Positions 49,324 to 61,700 of a stretch of 64,000 nucleotides of DNA are shown here, piece after piece. Location: assembly GCF_024347075.1 (NCBI RefSeq), contig NZ_AP024900.1, positions 2,418,001-2,482,000 of the forward strand. The letters are read 5' to 3'. Position 1 is the stretch's first letter. Each line of letters begins with the position of its first letter. Under the pieces are notes generated by a model that saw nothing but the letters and a program-made list of their open reading frames with translations, was not told the DNA's origin and did no database searches. This DNA comes from Vibrio rarus. GTDB taxonomy: Bacteria > Pseudomonadota > Gammaproteobacteria > Enterobacterales > Vibrionaceae. The position numbers and the translations under genes are program-made.

Positions 49324-50163
49324 TTACTCATTTTCCTCATGCGTTATGAGGCTAGAAATTTTCTGATGTGAAGCGACAGGCATGGCCTTACGAACTTGCT
49401 TCACTTGTTGTAATTCAATATCCGCTACTATATTGCACGGGGTTTTTCCCCCTTTAGTAACGACGTTACCCCAAGGGTCTATCACCATAGAATGCCCCCA
49501 GGTTTGTCGATTGGCTGAATGCTGACCACATTGACCAACACCAATCACCCAAGCTTGATTTTCAATCGCTCTTGCGCGCAGAAGCGTTTCCCAATGAGCC
49601 TCACCGGTAATAAAAGTAAATGCAGCAGGAACCAACAACACTTCGGCTCCAGACTGGGTAAGTAGGTTATACAAATTAGCAAACCTAAGATCGTAGCAAA
49701 TGGATAAACCCAGTGTAGCAAACGGGGTCTTCACCACCCTTGGCTGGGTGCCATGCTCAAAGCAGTCGGACTCGCGATAACAGCCGTGCTTATCATCCAC
49801 TTCAACATCAAATAGATGCATCTTATTGTAATGAGCAGCTAAAGCGCCATTATCATCAAAGACTAAGCAGGTAGAATACAGCTTGTTATCATTGGCTTTA
49901 ATTGGAAAAGAGCCCACGACAATCCATACCGATAACTGTTTCGCCAGTTGGGAGAATTTTGTCTGATACTCACCAGCGTTAAGTGGCTCGGCTATGCTTT
50001 GATAGCCGTGAATATTATCAAAAAGCAGGCTGTTCTCTGGGGTCACAATAAGCTGACACCCTTGCTTAGCAAGCGTGTTCACTTGTTGTTCTATGTAACG
50101 ATAATTGCTCATGACATCATTGGTGGATGTCATTTGAATTAAGCCTATTTTTGCTGGATTCAT
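49324..50163 (-). CDS. Carbon-nitrogen hydrolase (nitrilase superfamily)
   Basis: 279 residues with the catalytic triad Glu43 (TPENSLLFD), Lys113 (YNKMHLFDVE) and Cys155 (ICYDLRF). Closest in pattern to the Nit1/YafV-type deaminated-glutathione amidases; the exact substrate cannot be told. Its ATG overlaps the yhdP stop by one base (TAATG). Confidence 0.9.
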   Translation of the reverse strand: MNPAKIGLIQMTSTNDVMSNYRYIEQQVNTLAKQGCQLIVTPENSLLFDNIHGYQSIAEPLNAGEYQTKFSQLAKQLSVWIVVGSFPIKANDNKLYSTCLVFDDNGALAAHYNKMHLFDVEVDDKHGCYRESDCFEHGTQPRVVKTPFATLGLSICYDLRFANLYNLLTQSGAEVLLVPAAFTFITGEAHWETLLRARAIENQAWVIGVGQCGQHSANRQTWGHSMVIDPWGNVVTKGGKTPCNIVADIELQQVKQVRKAMPVASHQKISSLITHEENE

Positions 50164-53100
50164 TATGACTTATTTCCCTTTGATTCAGAGCGAAGTTGCT
50201 TGGGTACTTCAAAGTCGCCTTTGCGTCGTGACTTCTCTTTTACTTGAGGTGAATTCATCGGACCTTTGATTTCATAAGTCACCTGCGTAATAACCTCAAT
50301 AACAGGGGCGACCACGGTACTGATTGCCAAAACATATAGCGCCGTTTGCGGTGCCACGGCAAATGCCGTCAACATAGGGATGCCCGATGTGACGTCTGGT
50401 TTGAATGTCACTTCTGCATCAACCATTTGCGTGTTTAGGTTCGCCAAACCACGAATAGTCATATCCCCAGAAATAGAGTCCATTTTAAGGTTGTTGGTGA
50501 CAAATATGCCATTTTCGACCTTGCCAGTGCCTTGAATCGAGTCAAACGCTAGGCCATCATCAAACACATCACTAAAGTCTAGCTGCATACGACGAATGAG
50601 AGAATCTAAGCTAAACATACCTAATAGTTTAGCGGCCCCCCCCACATCGGAGATCACCCCGCGACCAAACTTAGCATCTAAAGAACCATTCACGGTATCC
50701 ACTCGCATGTTCCACGGTGATCCTTGCCAGTCTAATGAGGACTTAAACTCAAACGGTGCTTTTTGAATACCAGAATCAATACCAAAACGCGCCATGATTT
50801 CAGAGTTGTTTTCCCCTTTCATATCAAAGCTTAAATGGGTGTTGCTTTGTTTATCGGTGAGCGTCCACCAGCCTTTAGCGAATAAACTTGATTGACCACT
50901 GGTTAAATTGGCCTTGTCCCATACGATTCGATGCCCTTCGTGTTTCATGGCGGCATCGACTTTACCTACCTTGTAACCTTGCATCCAAAAGTCATCAATG
51001 TTCAGATTCATGTCCGGCACTTTGGCAAAGAAGGCTCGATCAAAGTCAGAAATAAGCGGACGAGGTGGCTCAGTTTTTTTACTTTGTTTTGGTTTCTGTT
51101 TTGGCTCATCCGCATCGGCTAAATAGAGCTGCAGTTTAGACAAGTTCACATTAAGGTTCTGGCCATCATAACGGGCCTTACCTTTCGCTTGCGAGCTATC
51201 CAAATCAAAATCCCATGTTTTATCTCGATTACGCGCAGAGAAATTGACGCGATCCCAGTCTAAACCGCCCACGGTGAAACTGCCGGTTTGCACCCGAATG
51301 CGTTGTGGCATAGGAAATTCTGGAGCGTTCAGTTCACTGACAATAGGTTTAGGACCTACGTCCGGCCTATCTAGTGCATCTAGCCACTGATCCAAATTGA
51401 ACTTTGGTAAACGCAAAGAAGCGTGATGGCCGACAATTGGGCTAACACGGAAACTCCCAGAACCAATAATGGTATTGGTGGCTTTCAATAATGGCTTGCC
51501 CTTACTGATGTCAATTTCCGTTTGGAATTTTGCATTTGGCAGTTGCAGACGCGCCGAAATAGACTCTTGGTTGCCCGATGCTTGCATACGAGCTTGCCAG
51601 TTCTGTCCTTTTTTCTTGTTCATTGGCGCAGGGTAACGACTGGCCAAAGTGGTCAAGTTAGACTTGGCATCTATTTGATAGGTAAAGCCTACATCATTGA
51701 TTTGTAAGTCAATGCCCATATTCCATGGCGCATGACCAGAAATAGGTTCTAGCCACGTTTTACCAAGGTACGGCTCTAGTGGCTTAATGCTCCAATCGCC
51801 AATTAAATCTATGCGAGTGTCGTAACTAGAATCGGCATTTTGCCCAGTAAAATCCAAGGCTATCGGCTGATCTAAAACTCGGGCTTTTAACCCAGAAGAG
51901 CGCACGACGTCATTATCAAACTCAATTCGTCCAGTGGCTTTTTTCAGCATCATAGGTGGCGCAGTGATATTGATATTATTATCGTGCAGATCCGCATAGC
52001 CCCACGCCCTTGACTCCTCACTTTCACTAAATGGAATGTAGAGTTGGAACTGAGAGTCCACTTGACCCTTGATATCAATGGTGGTTAAGGCAGCACCTAC
52101 CGAGCCCACTAATGGGGTGGCACTCATGTAGTCTCGTACATCAGAGCCTTCTGCCTTAGCGGCAGCAAACAATTCTATATGCCCATCGCCGTGCATTTTC
52201 GGGATTTGTCCCGAGATGCGATCCGCGTGAATATTGAGTAACTTGGCGTCTTTTGAGTCCAAAAACATGGTTTCGTTTTCAAACAACAGGTCAAGTTGCA
52301 TGTCGGTGAGGGGTGGCCACGCGGTACTAAAGCTAAACTTCGTCTTGCGTAAAGGCACCCAAGCTTGGAAAACCCCATCGTTATGCGTGTATGGGAAATG
52401 AGGTAACTCCCCATACCAAAGCAACTTAGCCGTTTTAACTGTGCCCCCTTGAATACCCGCAGACAGGTAATCCGTGAGTCCGCGTCCCAGAGCCAATGTT
52501 GGCAAGTAACGCCAAGTTTCTCCGGCATTAAGTAAGTCGGCTTCTGCGTAAAAAGATAAAAAAGCAGGAGCTTGCTTAGGAAAATCGAGTTTAAACGCCC
52601 CTAGCACCTGTAAGTCGGGAGTGGCGGCGGTAATTTTGTCAGACCAGAGTCGCCAACCGTCGTCGTCTGACTGCCAAACAATGTCCGCTTCCGCTTGACG
52701 TATTTTTAACGGCGCTTGGAACACGTCACCATATGGAAGGGTGTCATCAATTAACATTAGTGTTGCTTTAGCCAGATCGGAACGGCCAAACACTTGCCCT
52801 TCTAAAGTATGAAAACCGGGAATTAAATCCCAATAGTTCATGCGTCCATCTTTGATCTTGGCAGAATAGCGCAGGGTATCGATGCCTTTGCCCATCGAAA
52901 CTCGAATATCTTGTACTGTGCCTCCGAGATTAACGGTATTGACCCATTTCTCGGTTTTTTGCATGTCGGGGAATAAGTCTAGTGCTGGCTTCAAGCTACC
53001 AATACTGAGTTGATTGGCATTTAATCGCCAACGCTCTGGTGCCCATTGAAATGCCACAGTAAGTTCAGGCCATGGCTTGCCGTTGGAACTAAAGGCTAAG

Positions 53101-54044
53101 TCTTGCCCATTTAACTGCCAGCCATCTTCTGTAGGGTCTAGTTTCATCACCCCACTTTTTATCGCAATGGAGTTCTTTTTATGGTGTTTATCACGCCACT
53201 CAAGACGAGACGGGGATAATTCTAAATAGGCATCCACCGGTTGATTATTTTTAAGAGAGATCCACGTATTTAAACTGATTCGCCCTTTATCAATTACTAT
53301 GTCATCGGCAAGATAAGGGGATACCCAAGGGATGATATTAAAGTTGTTCCCTTGCAGGTAAAAATTCCCGCTAATATCAGAGAATCCGTCAATGTCGGTA
53401 AAATCGGCAATAACGCTGACACTATTTAATTGCACATCTTTAAGGCTGACGACACCATCGGCACGGTGACGATTGCCGCTGTTATTCCAGCTTAATTTGT
53501 CAATTTCAACTTCACGCACTTCTCCTGCCACATCTTTAAACACTACCGTTGAGTGAGTAATGGAGAACTCACTTAATTGACGAAGTAGTAAGTCTTCTAT
53601 GTTGGACAGCAGTTGTCGCTCACCCTGTTGTGACGATGGGTCTGAGTCTTCATTGTGATGAAATATATCAATATCACTGATATCAATGTGCAGACCGTCC
53701 ACCGTCAACTCACTGAGCTTCGGTTTTAGACTGAGTAAGGAGTCCACCAAATCAAATTCGGCGCGCACTTCTCCAACGGAAAACGCTTTTACCCCTTTGG
53801 GGATATCCGCTTGTAAGCCAGAGAGTGATAATGAGGGGTGGGTGTTTTTCCAATAGCCGTGTACTTCACCGATAGTGAAGTTAAGGCCAGAAGCTTTATT
53901 AACCCAATGTTCTATGTCGTGTTGATAATGATCAAGACGAGGCAGAGCAATACGTAAAGCGGTGACTAACACCGCTAACGATACAAAAATAAAAACCAGT
54001 AACGAAAGAATGCATCGCTCTAGCCGAATAGAATATGACGCCAA
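50163..54044 (-). CDS. yhdP: YhdP family AsmA-like phospholipid transport protein
   Basis: 1293 residues. An N-terminal membrane helix (about 10-35) and a very long repeating beta-rich periplasmic body (DUF3971 and AsmA_2 types), with a C-terminal hydrophobic part (LTAFAVAPQTALYVLAISTV). In E. coli YhdP, with TamB and YdbH, bridges the periplasm and carries phospholipids to the outer membrane. Transcribed after rng with eight bases between. Confidence 0.94.
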   Translation of the reverse strand: MASYSIRLERCILSLLVFIFVSLAVLVTALRIALPRLDHYQHDIEHWVNKASGLNFTIGEVHGYWKNTHPSLSLSGLQADIPKGVKAFSVGEVRAEFDLVDSLLSLKPKLSELTVDGLHIDISDIDIFHHNEDSDPSSQQGERQLLSNIEDLLLRQLSEFSITHSTVVFKDVAGEVREVEIDKLSWNNSGNRHRADGVVSLKDVQLNSVSVIADFTDIDGFSDISGNFYLQGNNFNIIPWVSPYLADDIVIDKGRISLNTWISLKNNQPVDAYLELSPSRLEWRDKHHKKNSIAIKSGVMKLDPTEDGWQLNGQDLAFSSNGKPWPELTVAFQWAPERWRLNANQLSIGSLKPALDLFPDMQKTEKWVNTVNLGGTVQDIRVSMGKGIDTLRYSAKIKDGRMNYWDLIPGFHTLEGQVFGRSDLAKATLMLIDDTLPYGDVFQAPLKIRQAEADIVWQSDDDGWRLWSDKITAATPDLQVLGAFKLDFPKQAPAFLSFYAEADLLNAGETWRYLPTLALGRGLTDYLSAGIQGGTVKTAKLLWYGELPHFPYTHNDGVFQAWVPLRKTKFSFSTAWPPLTDMQLDLLFENETMFLDSKDAKLLNIHADRISGQIPKMHGDGHIELFAAAKAEGSDVRDYMSATPLVGSVGAALTTIDIKGQVDSQFQLYIPFSESEESRAWGYADLHDNNINITAPPMMLKKATGRIEFDNDVVRSSGLKARVLDQPIALDFTGQNADSSYDTRIDLIGDWSIKPLEPYLGKTWLEPISGHAPWNMGIDLQINDVGFTYQIDAKSNLTTLASRYPAPMNKKKGQNWQARMQASGNQESISARLQLPNAKFQTEIDISKGKPLLKATNTIIGSGSFRVSPIVGHHASLRLPKFNLDQWLDALDRPDVGPKPIVSELNAPEFPMPQRIRVQTGSFTVGGLDWDRVNFSARNRDKTWDFDLDSSQAKGKARYDGQNLNVNLSKLQLYLADADEPKQKPKQSKKTEPPRPLISDFDRAFFAKVPDMNLNIDDFWMQGYKVGKVDAAMKHEGHRIVWDKANLTSGQSSLFAKGWWTLTDKQSNTHLSFDMKGENNSEIMARFGIDSGIQKAPFEFKSSLDWQGSPWNMRVDTVNGSLDAKFGRGVISDVGGAAKLLGMFSLDSLIRRMQLDFSDVFDDGLAFDSIQGTGKVENGIFVTNNLKMDSISGDMTIRGLANLNTQMVDAEVTFKPDVTSGIPMLTAFAVAPQTALYVLAISTVVAPVIEVITQVTYEIKGPMNSPQVKEKSRRKGDFEVPKQLRSESKGNKS

Positions 54045-54052
54045 TGAACCAC

Positions 54053-55522
54053 CTACATCATGATAACGTCGAACTGCTCTTGGACATAAAGCGGTTCAGC
54101 GGTAATTTTAACTTCTTTGCCTATGAATAATTCCAACTCGGCCAGTGCATGAGACTCTTCACCTTGCAGGGCTTCTGCTACGGATATAGAAGCATAAACT
54201 AAAAACTCATCCGCATCATAGGCGCGGTTAACACGAGTGATTTCGCGCAACACTTCGTAACAGACGGTCTCGACGGTTTTCACCGAACCTCTACCTTCAC
54301 AACTAGGGCAGTCGGAACATAAAACATGCTCGATACTTTCTCGAGTACGTTTGCGGGTCATCTCTACCAAACCTAATTGCGTAAAACCGTTAATATTGGT
54401 TTTTACTCTGTCATGACTAAGGGCTATATCTAGGGAATTGAGCACCCGCTTGCGGTGTTCGTCACTCATCATATCGATAAAGTCGATAATGATGATACCC
54501 CCTAGGTTTCTCAGTCTAAGTTGACGAGCAATGGCTTCGGTGGCTTCTAAGTTGGTATTGAAGATGGTCTCTTCAAGGTTACGTCGGCCAACAAATGCAC
54601 CGGTATTGATGTCCACAGTGGTCATCGCCTCTGTTTGATCAATAATCAGATAACCACCCGATTTTAACGTTACTTTACGATCGAGAGAGCGCTGAATTTC
54701 ACTTTCGGCATCGTACAGATCAAAAATAGGCTTATCACCATCGTACAATACCAACTTGTCGGTTAATTCAGGGACAAACTCTTCGGTAAACTCCAGTAAA
54801 GATTCGTATACCAAACGAGAGTCCACTTGAATTAAAGACAGCTCTGTTCCCACAAAGTCACGCAAAATACGCGGTGCAAGGCCCAGTTCGCCGTATAAGG
54901 TTGAACGAGTGATGTATTTAGAGCGACGCTCCATCACTTTTACCCATAAGCGCTCAAGAAAAGCAGCGTCTTGTGCTAGTTCTCTTTCATCGGCACCTTC
55001 TGCTGCCGTGCGAATAATAAAACCACCGGACTCACTGCAATAAGGGGCGACGATTTTTTTAAGTCGATTACGTTCACTTTCGGATTCTATGCGCTGTGAT
55101 ACACCCACATGGCTTGCACCCGGCATAAAGACTAAGTAACGAGAAGGGAGAGTAATATCTGTGGTGAGACGAGCGCCTTTTGTGCCAAGAGGATCTTTCA
55201 CCACTTGCACTACGATGTCTTGTCCTTGGCGAACCAGTTCTGAAATATCGCGAACTTTAAACTGTTTCTTTTCGTTTTCTGCCACACATTCGGTATGGGG
55301 CACGATATCGGAGGCGTGCAAAAAGGCCGCTTTATCTAGCCCAATATCCACAAATGCTGCCTGCATACCCGGCAAGACTCGACTGACTCGACCTTTATAG
55401 ATATTGCCGACAATACCTCGTCTGGCTTCTCTTTCTATATGAACTTCTTGAAGGACACCGCCTTCGATCATTGCAACCCGTGTTTCACTAGGGGTTGAGT
55501 TGATCAATAACTCTGCACTCAT
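54053..55522 (-). CDS. rng: Ribonuclease G
   Basis: 489 residues from the ATG, exactly the E. coli length; the start three codons earlier is rejected. S1 domain (about 35-125), catalytic DFIDMMSDEHR (Asp of the metal site), and the CPSCEGRG zinc link (CSDCPSC). Processes 16S rRNA and some mRNAs. Co-transcribed with maf and the mre genes. Confidence 0.97.
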   Translation of the reverse strand: MSAELLINSTPSETRVAMIEGGVLQEVHIEREARRGIVGNIYKGRVSRVLPGMQAAFVDIGLDKAAFLHASDIVPHTECVAENEKKQFKVRDISELVRQGQDIVVQVVKDPLGTKGARLTTDITLPSRYLVFMPGASHVGVSQRIESESERNRLKKIVAPYCSESGGFIIRTAAEGADERELAQDAAFLERLWVKVMERRSKYITRSTLYGELGLAPRILRDFVGTELSLIQVDSRLVYESLLEFTEEFVPELTDKLVLYDGDKPIFDLYDAESEIQRSLDRKVTLKSGGYLIIDQTEAMTTVDINTGAFVGRRNLEETIFNTNLEATEAIARQLRLRNLGGIIIIDFIDMMSDEHRKRVLNSLDIALSHDRVKTNINGFTQLGLVEMTRKRTRESIEHVLCSDCPSCEGRGSVKTVETVCYEVLREITRVNRAYDADEFLVYASISVAEALQGEESHALAELELFIGKEVKITAEPLYVQEQFDVIMM

Positions 55523-55540
55523 CACGCGCACCTCTAAAAC

Positions 55541-56116
55541 TTATAAAAATTGGTGCAAGAGCTGTTCGGTTTCAAATAAAGGTAGCCCTACGACTGAGTG
55601 ATAACTGCCTTCAATACGAGTGACAAACTTCCCACCTATACCCTGAATTCCGTAGCTTCCTGCTTTGTCGCATGGTTCACCTGTTTGCCAATAATCTTCT
55701 ATTTCTTGAGGGCTAAGAGGCTTAAACCACACGTCTGTAATACAAATGATGGTTTCTGTTTTGTCATCATCACACACGCATACTGCCGTCATTACTTGAT
55801 GCTGTGCATTAGAAAGCTGACCTAGCATCCCTAAGCTATCTTGTAGGGAGTGAGGCTTTTCAAATACTTGTTGTCCTTGAGTCACAATAGTATCTGAACC
55901 GATAATGACCGGTGCTACTATGCCCTTTGAGCGAGCCTGTTGCAGAACCGTTTTTGCTTTGCTTTCAGCTAATCGCTGAACATACTGCGTTGGTGTTTCA
56001 TCTAGCTGTCGTACTTCTTCTATATCACTGACAAGTATACTGAATTCATAGCCTAATTGAGATAAAAGTTCTCGTCTTCTTGGTGAGGCAGATGCCAATA
56101 TTAAAGATTTTTGCAT
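55541..56116 (-). CDS. maf: Maf-like nucleoside triphosphate pyrophosphatase (YhdE type)
   Basis: 191 residues: LASASPRRRELLSQLG at the N-terminus, GSDTIVTQGQQVFEKP in the middle and GEPCDKAGSYGIQG. Hydrolyses dTTP/UTP and modified nucleotides in the YhdE group. Between mreD and rng. Confidence 0.94.
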   Translation of the reverse strand: MQKSLILASASPRRRELLSQLGYEFSILVSDIEEVRQLDETPTQYVQRLAESKAKTVLQQARSKGIVAPVIIGSDTIVTQGQQVFEKPHSLQDSLGMLGQLSNAQHQVMTAVCVCDDDKTETIICITDVWFKPLSPQEIEDYWQTGEPCDKAGSYGIQGIGGKFVTRIEGSYHSVVGLPLFETEQLLHQFL

Positions 56117-56119
56117 GCC

Positions 56120-56608
56120 CTACCTTACTCGCCAGATACGACGCACGCGACGCAGTAATAGGAACAGCCACGGCCATAAGATGGCGTTGATTAATGCCAC
56201 CCATAATGAATTAGGGTTAAACACCACATCTTGAATCACAAACTCACCAAAGAACTCCAGTGATACGCTCAACATACTTAACAGCGCCATCACTAAGGCT
56301 TGTTGCCACAAGGCCATGTTGCGGATCACAAGGAAGTTCACCGCCACTAAATAGGTAACAATAGCCATCATCAAGCCATGAATACCCAAAGTAGAGCCAA
56401 GCACCAGATCCCACACTAGACCTAAGAACAATCCAGTCCCTACATTCACGCGGTGAGGAGCGGCCATAACCCAATAGCAGGTAATGAGTACTAACCATGA
56501 AGGACGCAACACTTCCATTGTTCCAGGCCATGGAATTGTTTGCAAAATAAGAGCAACGAGGAAGGTTGCCCAAATAACCATTTTGCTACCAAAGGCACTA
56601 TTCGCCAT
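56120..56608 (-). CDS. mreD: Rod shape-determining protein MreD
   Basis: 162 residues with five hydrophobic helices; GLFLGLVWDLVLGSTLGIHGL matches MreD. Overlaps the end of mreC by 11 bases. Inner-membrane part of the elongasome. Confidence 0.94.
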   Translation of the reverse strand: MANSAFGSKMVIWATFLVALILQTIPWPGTMEVLRPSWLVLITCYWVMAAPHRVNVGTGLFLGLVWDLVLGSTLGIHGLMMAIVTYLVAVNFLVIRNMALWQQALVMALLSMLSVSLEFFGEFVIQDVVFNPNSLWVALINAILWPWLFLLLRRVRRIWRVR

Positions 56609-57491
56609 CTTGAACCTCGACTACCGGAGTTGGTGCTACTGGTGTTTCTTGTAGAGAGACATCTTGTTCAACTTGATGGGGCCAAACCAACAACAAGTAA
56701 CGTAAGCGACCAAAATCTACCGCAGGGGTGGCCTCTATAGTGGAAAACTGTTGATGGTTATCTATGGTCACTTTGCTTACTGTAGCCACAGGGTATCCTT
56801 CAGGATACACACCGCCTAAACCTGATGATACCAAGACATCGCCATCTTGGATGTCAAAGTTACTTGGGATATGTTGCAGGTGGATCTGAGTAAAGTCACC
56901 GCTTCCCGCGGCAATCACTCGAATGTCATTGCGAATCACTTGTACCGGAATGGCTGAGTTGGCATCGGTGAGCAGCAGTACGCGACTATTATGCGCCCCA
57001 ACCTTGATCACCTGCCCTACTATGCCACTTTCGTTTATCACAGGTTGTCCTTGATAAACCCCATCTAAATGGCCTTTATCAATAACAATTTGCTGATGGT
57101 ATGAAGAGGAGTCAACCGCCATTACTTCGGTGACCACTTTCTTTTCATCACGCACAAAAGTAGAGCCCAGTAGTTTTCTAAACCTTTGGTTTTCTTCTTT
57201 GTATTGCGCTAACAGTGACAGTTCACTTTTTCTCTTTAGTAGCTCCTCACGCAATGCTTTATTGGTGATGAGAAGCTGTTGCTTGCTACTAAAACGTTCA
57301 TAAAGCCCACTGAACATGTTTCTTGGTAAGTCAGCAAGATACTGAATGGGCGCTATCGTGCTGTTCAACACATAGCGTACATTTGAGAAGGCGTCTAAAC
57401 GACTATCAGCCAACATTAAGCTGGCTGATAGTAATACGGCAAAAAAGAGTCTCAATTGCAGAGAAGGGCCTCTGCCAAAGATTGGATTCAT
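56598..57491 (-). CDS. mreC: Rod shape-determining protein MreC
   Basis: 297 residues: one membrane helix (about 12-27), a coiled coil (about 62-102) and the periplasmic beta domain with GIVGQVIKVGAHNSRVLLLTD. Links MreB filaments to the wall-synthesis enzymes. Confidence 0.95.
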   Translation of the reverse strand: MNPIFGRGPSLQLRLFFAVLLSASLMLADSRLDAFSNVRYVLNSTIAPIQYLADLPRNMFSGLYERFSSKQQLLITNKALREELLKRKSELSLLAQYKEENQRFRKLLGSTFVRDEKKVVTEVMAVDSSSYHQQIVIDKGHLDGVYQGQPVINESGIVGQVIKVGAHNSRVLLLTDANSAIPVQVIRNDIRVIAAGSGDFTQIHLQHIPSNFDIQDGDVLVSSGLGGVYPEGYPVATVSKVTIDNHQQFSTIEATPAVDFGRLRYLLLVWPHQVEQDVSLQETPVAPTPVVEVQDGE

Positions 57492-57539
57492 CCCTTAATA
57501 CCTGTTTTTATTGCTAATAGGCGAAACCCAGTGCAAGAG

Positions 57540-58598
<1,059 letters not shown>

Positions 58599-58733
58599 TC
58601 ACAATCTTTGGAAGATAAAATTGTATTAAATGTACCAATGCCTCACTTATTGGGCAAGGCATTGCATGACAAAGATTGATATAAAGTGCCTTTTTCTGAC
58701 GCTAGCCTGACTTAAGCGCTAAAAAAGCCAATG

Positions 58734-61700
58734 TTAATGACCAATCAATGCCCGCTCACCTCGGAAGATGACTCTGTCATTCCCCCGAAAGACACCAAAA
58801 GTAACCACAGCGGAAGGATCTTCATCCCCTTTGTTTCGCCAATTGTATTGCAGCCAAGGTTGGTTGGTAAATGATGTTGCTTTTGAGCAGTCAATATCGT
58901 TTTCGTGACGTTGCGGGGAGTCGGTCCCTTGGCTCAGCCATAAACGAACCTGCGCTCTTTCGTTATCTACTCCACTAATAGGATTATGCTCGGCATATAA
59001 CTCATCAGAAGCCCCGTCAACAACGGTAACCCCACCGTTACTAAGTAATCCGCTATCCGTTGCTGCGGTTGACTGATTATTCCAAATCGTCTGAATACAA
59101 TATCTATTCGCAGCTAGGAATGTACTAGCATTATCTTGCTTATTGGTTACAAATGCTCCGCCATCCCAATACTCAACTTTTAGTGGTACTCGTAGGGTTT
59201 GCCCTGAATTTCCACCAACATCATTGAGTTTCATTCGTCCATAGCGAAACTCTGGTTGATTTGGGAAGGATTTCCCTACATAGGTTTTCGCAGTAGACCC
59301 GGAATTAATCTTCTCAATATCTAATCCTGAGAAATCTACTTTATCCACTATGGTCTTAGCTTGTAAGCCAAAGATAGAATTAGACCTATCATAAGGGCCA
59401 TCCTCTTCCGTAGCTATATATGAGCCCCCTGTTGAACTCACTACTTTTTTCATCAGAGAAAAGTCACTAATAGTCACGGATAATATAGAAGGATCATCAC
59501 TTAGTCGCTTAGGCCAATCCGCGCCAGACCAAGTTGTCTGCGAACCTGAAATTCGATTGGTCAAACTAACATTCGATGCTTGGCCTAATGTATTAGCGAT
59601 ATAACTCAAACTAGTAATCAATGAGTCATTAAATAGGCCATAGTTTGTCGTTGGCGTACCATCAACAGCTTGTGCTTGGACTTTAAAAGTATGCGGGAAC
59701 TCTTGGCTCATATAAGCAAAGTTATCCAAACCAGTTAAATAATCCCACTGAGTCCAACTTGGACTGGTATCGTTTTCATCAAGCATTGCTAAGTGATGCG
59801 GGGAGAACCGTCCTACTGTACGGTAACCTTTATTGATGGGTTCAAATAGATAATTGCCATCATTTTGAATGCCCGCGGATATTTTTATACTGCCAGCTTC
59901 TTTCCACAATAAATCTGTAAACTGTACCGGTCCAGAAGCCTTACTGTCATTGGCAATCCCCGTAGGTGGAACACCTTCCAAACCACTACCAAGCGTACCA
60001 CCAGATGGAGTATCCAGCTCTGCACTAAGACTCACACTCACCGCGGGCGCTGTGTTTGAGTAAAAATTTTTGGTTTCGAGTGAGTCCAGTTGATTACAAT
60101 AGTTACTCACATCAATCGCATCATTAGGCGCTGTGTTGCCACTCACCCACTTTATTGGTATTGCATTTAAAGTGAACTCTTGACCTGAATATTTAAAGAA
60201 CGAGCCAGATTTTGAAGTACCTGAAATATCACTATTATTTGGTTCACATAAAGCAAAAGTCCAAGGTCGAGACTGGATCTGATGTTCTCCTTCATAAGTT
60301 CTACACTCTTGTCCACCCTGACTATCATTAATACATATTTCATCTTGCATCACATAAGAGGCACTGCCAGCTTCGGCATAACTGACATTTATATTCGCTG
60401 TACTGTTAGAGCCAAAATCAACAGTAACATTGCTATGAGGCGTGGTGGTACCATTCACATTGATAACCTCCCCAGGGCGAGACGTTATTAATGGTGAATG
60501 GTACTTAGTTGAGAGAAGCTCAACTTGCTTCACACCGTTGTAATCGCTCGACACAACTGGAGCATTATTCAAACACTCTAAAGGTTGCACTGACACATTC
60601 GTCGAGGTTTTACCCGCGATTACATTAGTGGGATTAGGAGAAAATCCTAGCTTATAAGCCACAAATTTATAGTTACCAACGGCTGTAGTTCCTGTCGTAT
60701 CATCTTCTAGATAACTAGTTACTACTACATTACTGACCGTATTTTCATCCATATTTAGGCGCAATAAACCGTTATTATTTGCCTTATATTGATTGCCCCC
60801 TAAAAATGAACCTTGCACTACAGAAAATGTGCTATTGCTACCACCAGAAGCATTAACAATAATATTACCAGCATAAGCTCCGCTATCATTCCCAGAGGAG
60901 TCTTTTACTTGAAAATCAAGTGGTTGAGCCGTACAGGTAAGCTGTATACCTTGTAAGGGGGATAAAGATAAAGAGTAATCATTAGTGGGTGGAGGAGTGA
61001 CATTACAAGTGTCTTCTGTTCTTTCTATCCCTGTACCATTCATATCTATAGTGTGCGCGGTTATAGAGCCATGTAGTACTGCGCCCCCCGTCAACGAAAC
61101 CGTACCTCGACTAAAAATATTGGCATTAAACGAGGTATTTACTGATACCGTGACTTCAGCCGATTTATTTGATTCATCCTCCGCCCAAATAATTAAATCT
61201 TCAGCCTTACCACCGCCTGCTGATGTTATGCTAGAACTACCTAGAATAGTAAAGTTATTTACTTTAATAAATGTATCGGGTTGAACAATAAATTTCGCCG
61301 AACCTTGAATCAATAACGTATTAATTTCGTAATACTTACCTGTCATTGTATAGGTGTTATATCCACCACTATCTATGACATCATATCGCCCCTCGGGTAT
61401 AGACAATGTTTGGTCAGTAACAAACGGTAAAAAAGGAGCATTCGATAACGGATTTACTGCGGGTTCTGCAATCAAAAGGCTGGGATCACTTTGACATCGA
61501 TTTGAATCACAGGCTCTTTGCCAGCTACCCCCATTAGATACAGACGAAAATCCAACAAAACCTTTCCCGTCGGCCGTCCCCGTTATATACGCACCACCAT
61601 TACTGACATTTAAAACTGAAGATGTCCCCCAAGACTGCACTACATTAGGAAACACATCACATTGATCTGGAGAGTCATCTGGCGGATCTATTGGCGGAAG